In this document: positions 6,804 to 7,855 of the stretch, piece after piece | Layout of the letters: the number at the start of each line of letters is the position of its first letter | How positions within the stretch are numbered: position 1 is the stretch's first letter | Assembly (NCBI GenBank): GCA_900548225.1 | Contig: URJM01000081.1 | Span: forward strand, 1 to 7,855 | Direction of reading: 5' to 3' | DNA length: 7,855 bases | Origin: an uncultured bacterium | Lineage (GTDB): Bacteria > Verrucomicrobiota > Lentisphaeria > Oligosphaerales > Oligosphaeraceae | The notes under the pieces: generated by a model | The model's database searches: none | What the model was told of the DNA's origin: nothing | What the model saw: the letters and a program-made list of their open reading frames with translations, nothing else | Translations under genes and position numbers: made by a program

Positions 6804-6849
6804 AGAGGCCGCCCTGGATCCTACCGCCAGTGGCGGCCCTCTTCATTTA
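6804..6849 (+). terminator. Intrinsic-type terminator after rpsA
   Basis: AGAGGCCGCC (6804-6813) pairs with GGCGGCCCTCT (6832-6842) through ten base pairs with one bulged base. The stem continues inward with CTGG (6814-6817) and CCAG (6827-6830) around a nine-base loop. A modest T-rich tail (TCATTTAT) follows. It starts 32 bases after the rpsA stop and ends 50 bases before the next ATG, so it probably separates the two transcripts. A smaller hairpin (GCTAG-CTTG-CTAGC, 6781-6794) lies just before it. Confidence 0.75.
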
Positions 6850-6879
6850 TGACCATTTTCCCTCCAGTAAAAACCGGAC

Positions 6880-6885
6880 AGGAGA
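6880..6885 (+). promoter_or_regulatory. Strong Shine-Dalgarno that fixes the DUF2752 start
   Basis: AGGAGA lies seven bases before the ATG at 6893, an ideal spacing. It decides between this ATG and an in-frame GTG at 6830, which falls inside the rpsA terminator hairpin. It is the only textbook Shine-Dalgarno in the window. Confidence 0.85.
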
Positions 6886-6892
6886 TTGCAGG

Positions 6893-7285
6893 ATGCATAT
6901 TAAGGATATTCGCCACGCCAGTATCTTCGACAATCCAAGGATGCTCTTCCTTGCATCCCTGGCGACGCTTGCAGCGGCTGGAGCCCTGCTGAGGTTCTTT
7001 CCGACAAGTGAATGCGGTCTCTGGCCAAAGTGCGTCTTCAACCTGGTGACAGGGCTTCTTTGCCCTGGCTGCGGCGCCACCAGGTGCGTCGAGGCAGTCG
7101 CGCACGGGCAATTCCTCTATGCGCTAAGGTGCAACCTTCTTCTTCCTGTCTCGCTCGTAGTACTCGGGCTCTATGCCTGGAAGCCCGCATGGCGAGGATG
7201 GAAGCCAACGGTCATCGTGCTTCTCGTCCTGGTCGCCATCTACACCATTCTCAGAAATCTGCCTTGCGCATGCCTCGTTCCGTAG
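6893..7285 (+). CDS. DUF2752 membrane protein
   Basis: A 130-residue small membrane protein of the DUF2752 family. The signature is LLCPGCGATRCVEAVAHG at about 55-72, with the CPGCG-TR core at 57-64, followed by the usual ALRCN (77-81). Hydrophobic segments are near 17-36, 83-96 and 106-119. Other cysteines (41, 47, 65, 80, 125, 127) could bind metal or form disulfides. The function of the family is unknown; membrane location is inferred from the helices. Translation starts at 6893, set by the AGGAGA at 6880-6885. A zinc-ribbon membrane-protein gene follows 94 bases downstream on the same strand with no terminator visible between them, so they may be co-transcribed. From memory, DUF2752 genes are often found beside TM2- or CD225-type small membrane proteins. 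Confidence 0.85.
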   Translation: MHIKDIRHASIFDNPRMLFLASLATLAAAGALLRFFPTSECGLWPKCVFNLVTGLLCPGCGATRCVEAVAHGQFLYALRCNLLLPVSLVVLGLYAWKPAWRGWKPTVIVLLVLVAIYTILRNLPCACLVP

Positions 7286-7379
7286 CCGGAGGCATGCCGC
7301 GCATGTGTCGCCTTCAGGCGCGGATTCCAACGTCTCCTTCCCCTGCAATCCACAGCTCCACACCACACACTCCAGAAAG

Positions 7380-7754
7380 ATGCCATACACCATCAAATGT
7401 CCCCATTGCAAGGAGCTTCTCAAGGTCGAGGAGGCATGGGCTGGGATGGAAAGCACCTGTCCCTCATGCCACCAGAAGCTCACGATACCCCCATTGACGC
7501 GTGTCGCCTGCAACGGGGCGTTCGATAGTGGCTACGCTCCTCCTGCCGATGACTGTAAAGTCCTGGCTATTAGTGGGTTGGTGATTACAGTCTTCTGCTG
7601 CGGCGGCCTGGGCCTGATTCTGGCGATAATCGCCCACAGCAAGATGCGCCAGAGCGGGGTCTACACATACAGGCCAGTCTGCATCGCCACATATATCATC
7701 TTCTCGCTGAACATAATACTCTTTTTGCTGTGTTGGTTTTTCAACTTTACATGA
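7380..7754 (+). CDS. Zinc-ribbon protein with two transmembrane helices (DUF4190-like)
   Basis: A 124-residue protein of unknown function. The N-terminus is a compact zinc ribbon with CPHC (7-10) and CPSC (27-30), sixteen residues apart, expected to bind one zinc ion in the cytoplasm. A short polar linker leads to two hydrophobic helices at about 61-86 and 100-122, separated by HSKMRQSGVYTYRP. Helix-loop-helix pairs of this kind, with a polar K/R-containing loop, resemble DUF4190 or TM2/CD225-like proteins; the assignment to DUF4190 is tentative. The start at 7380 places the ribbon at the N-terminus. An in-frame ATG at 7173 would add 69 low-complexity residues overlapping the DUF2752 gene and is unlikely. 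AGAAAG before the ATG is a weak ribosome site. A repeat begins six bases after the stop. Confidence 0.75.
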   Translation: MPYTIKCPHCKELLKVEEAWAGMESTCPSCHQKLTIPPLTRVACNGAFDSGYAPPADDCKVLAISGLVITVFCCGGLGLILAIIAHSKMRQSGVYTYRPVCIATYIIFSLNIILFLLCWFFNFT

Positions 7755-7760
7755 CATTAA

Positions 7761-7855
7761 GTAGAGAGTAGGGAGGAGGGAGAAGAGGGTAGTGCGTGGT
7801 CACTATGCAGTGGGCTTCCGTTGGGTAGGGAGTAGGGAGAAGAATGGAGAGGGTA
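7761..7855 (+). repeat. Second block of the GTAGGGAG/GTAGTGCGTGG repeat, cut by the window end
   Basis: One full 32-base core lies at 7788-7819. It matches the cores at 24-55 and 86-117 except for A instead of T within CACTATGCAGTG, a change confined to the hairpin loop. The 36 bases after it (7820-7855) match 118-153 with two differences, so the same tandem register is kept. The orientation is the same as the main copies at the left end. The block starts six bases after the zinc-ribbon gene and continues beyond the window. Confidence 0.9.

Overview
The window reads as a GC-rich bacterial chromosome fragment. The best guess is a member of the PVC superphylum (Lentisphaerota, Kiritimatiellota or Verrucomicrobiota). 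That guess rests on the style of the six-domain S1 protein, the YejE-type permease, and intergenic DNA packed with short degenerate repeats, including a TTCGTG-type repeat I associate with such genomes. The assignment is inference from memory, not a search result.

Layout, left to right. Positions 1-275 hold a repeat cluster: direct copies of a roughly 62-base GTAGGGAG/GTAGTGCGTGG unit, two back-to-back hairpins that interrupt the third copy, and one inverted copy. A candidate promoter follows at 278-305, then a PHP-family phosphoesterase resembling RNase AM/YciV (395-1264, +). It converges, with a 25-base gap, on a two-gene minus-strand unit: a SprT-like zinc-metallopeptidase/DUF2786 protein (2916-4067, -) and then a YejE-type peptide ABC transporter permease carrying a large extra extracytoplasmic segment (1290-2897, -). 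Between this unit and rpsA lie more than 900 non-coding bases. They contain a 120-base higher-order TTCGTG tandem repeat (4248-4590), a strong 10-bp inverted repeat (4667-4715) and a plausible rpsA promoter (4902-4929). rpsA itself (5035-6771, +) encodes ribosomal protein S1 with six S1 domains and ends in a convincing hairpin (6804-6842). Two small membrane-protein genes follow: a DUF2752 protein (6893-7285) with a textbook Shine-Dalgarno, and a zinc-ribbon protein with two membrane helices (7380-7754). At 7761 the GTAGGGAG repeat family returns and runs off the window end.

The genes are mostly housekeeping and do not form one pathway. PHP phosphoesterase and S1 both touch RNA metabolism, but nothing links them here beyond proximity. 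The permease has no YejA, YejB or YejF partner in the window. I see no defence system, CRISPR array, integrase or tRNA. The most unusual material is the structured repetitive intergenic DNA, the enlarged permease, the metallopeptidase-DUF2786 architecture, and the pairing of DUF2752 with a zinc-ribbon/two-helix protein.
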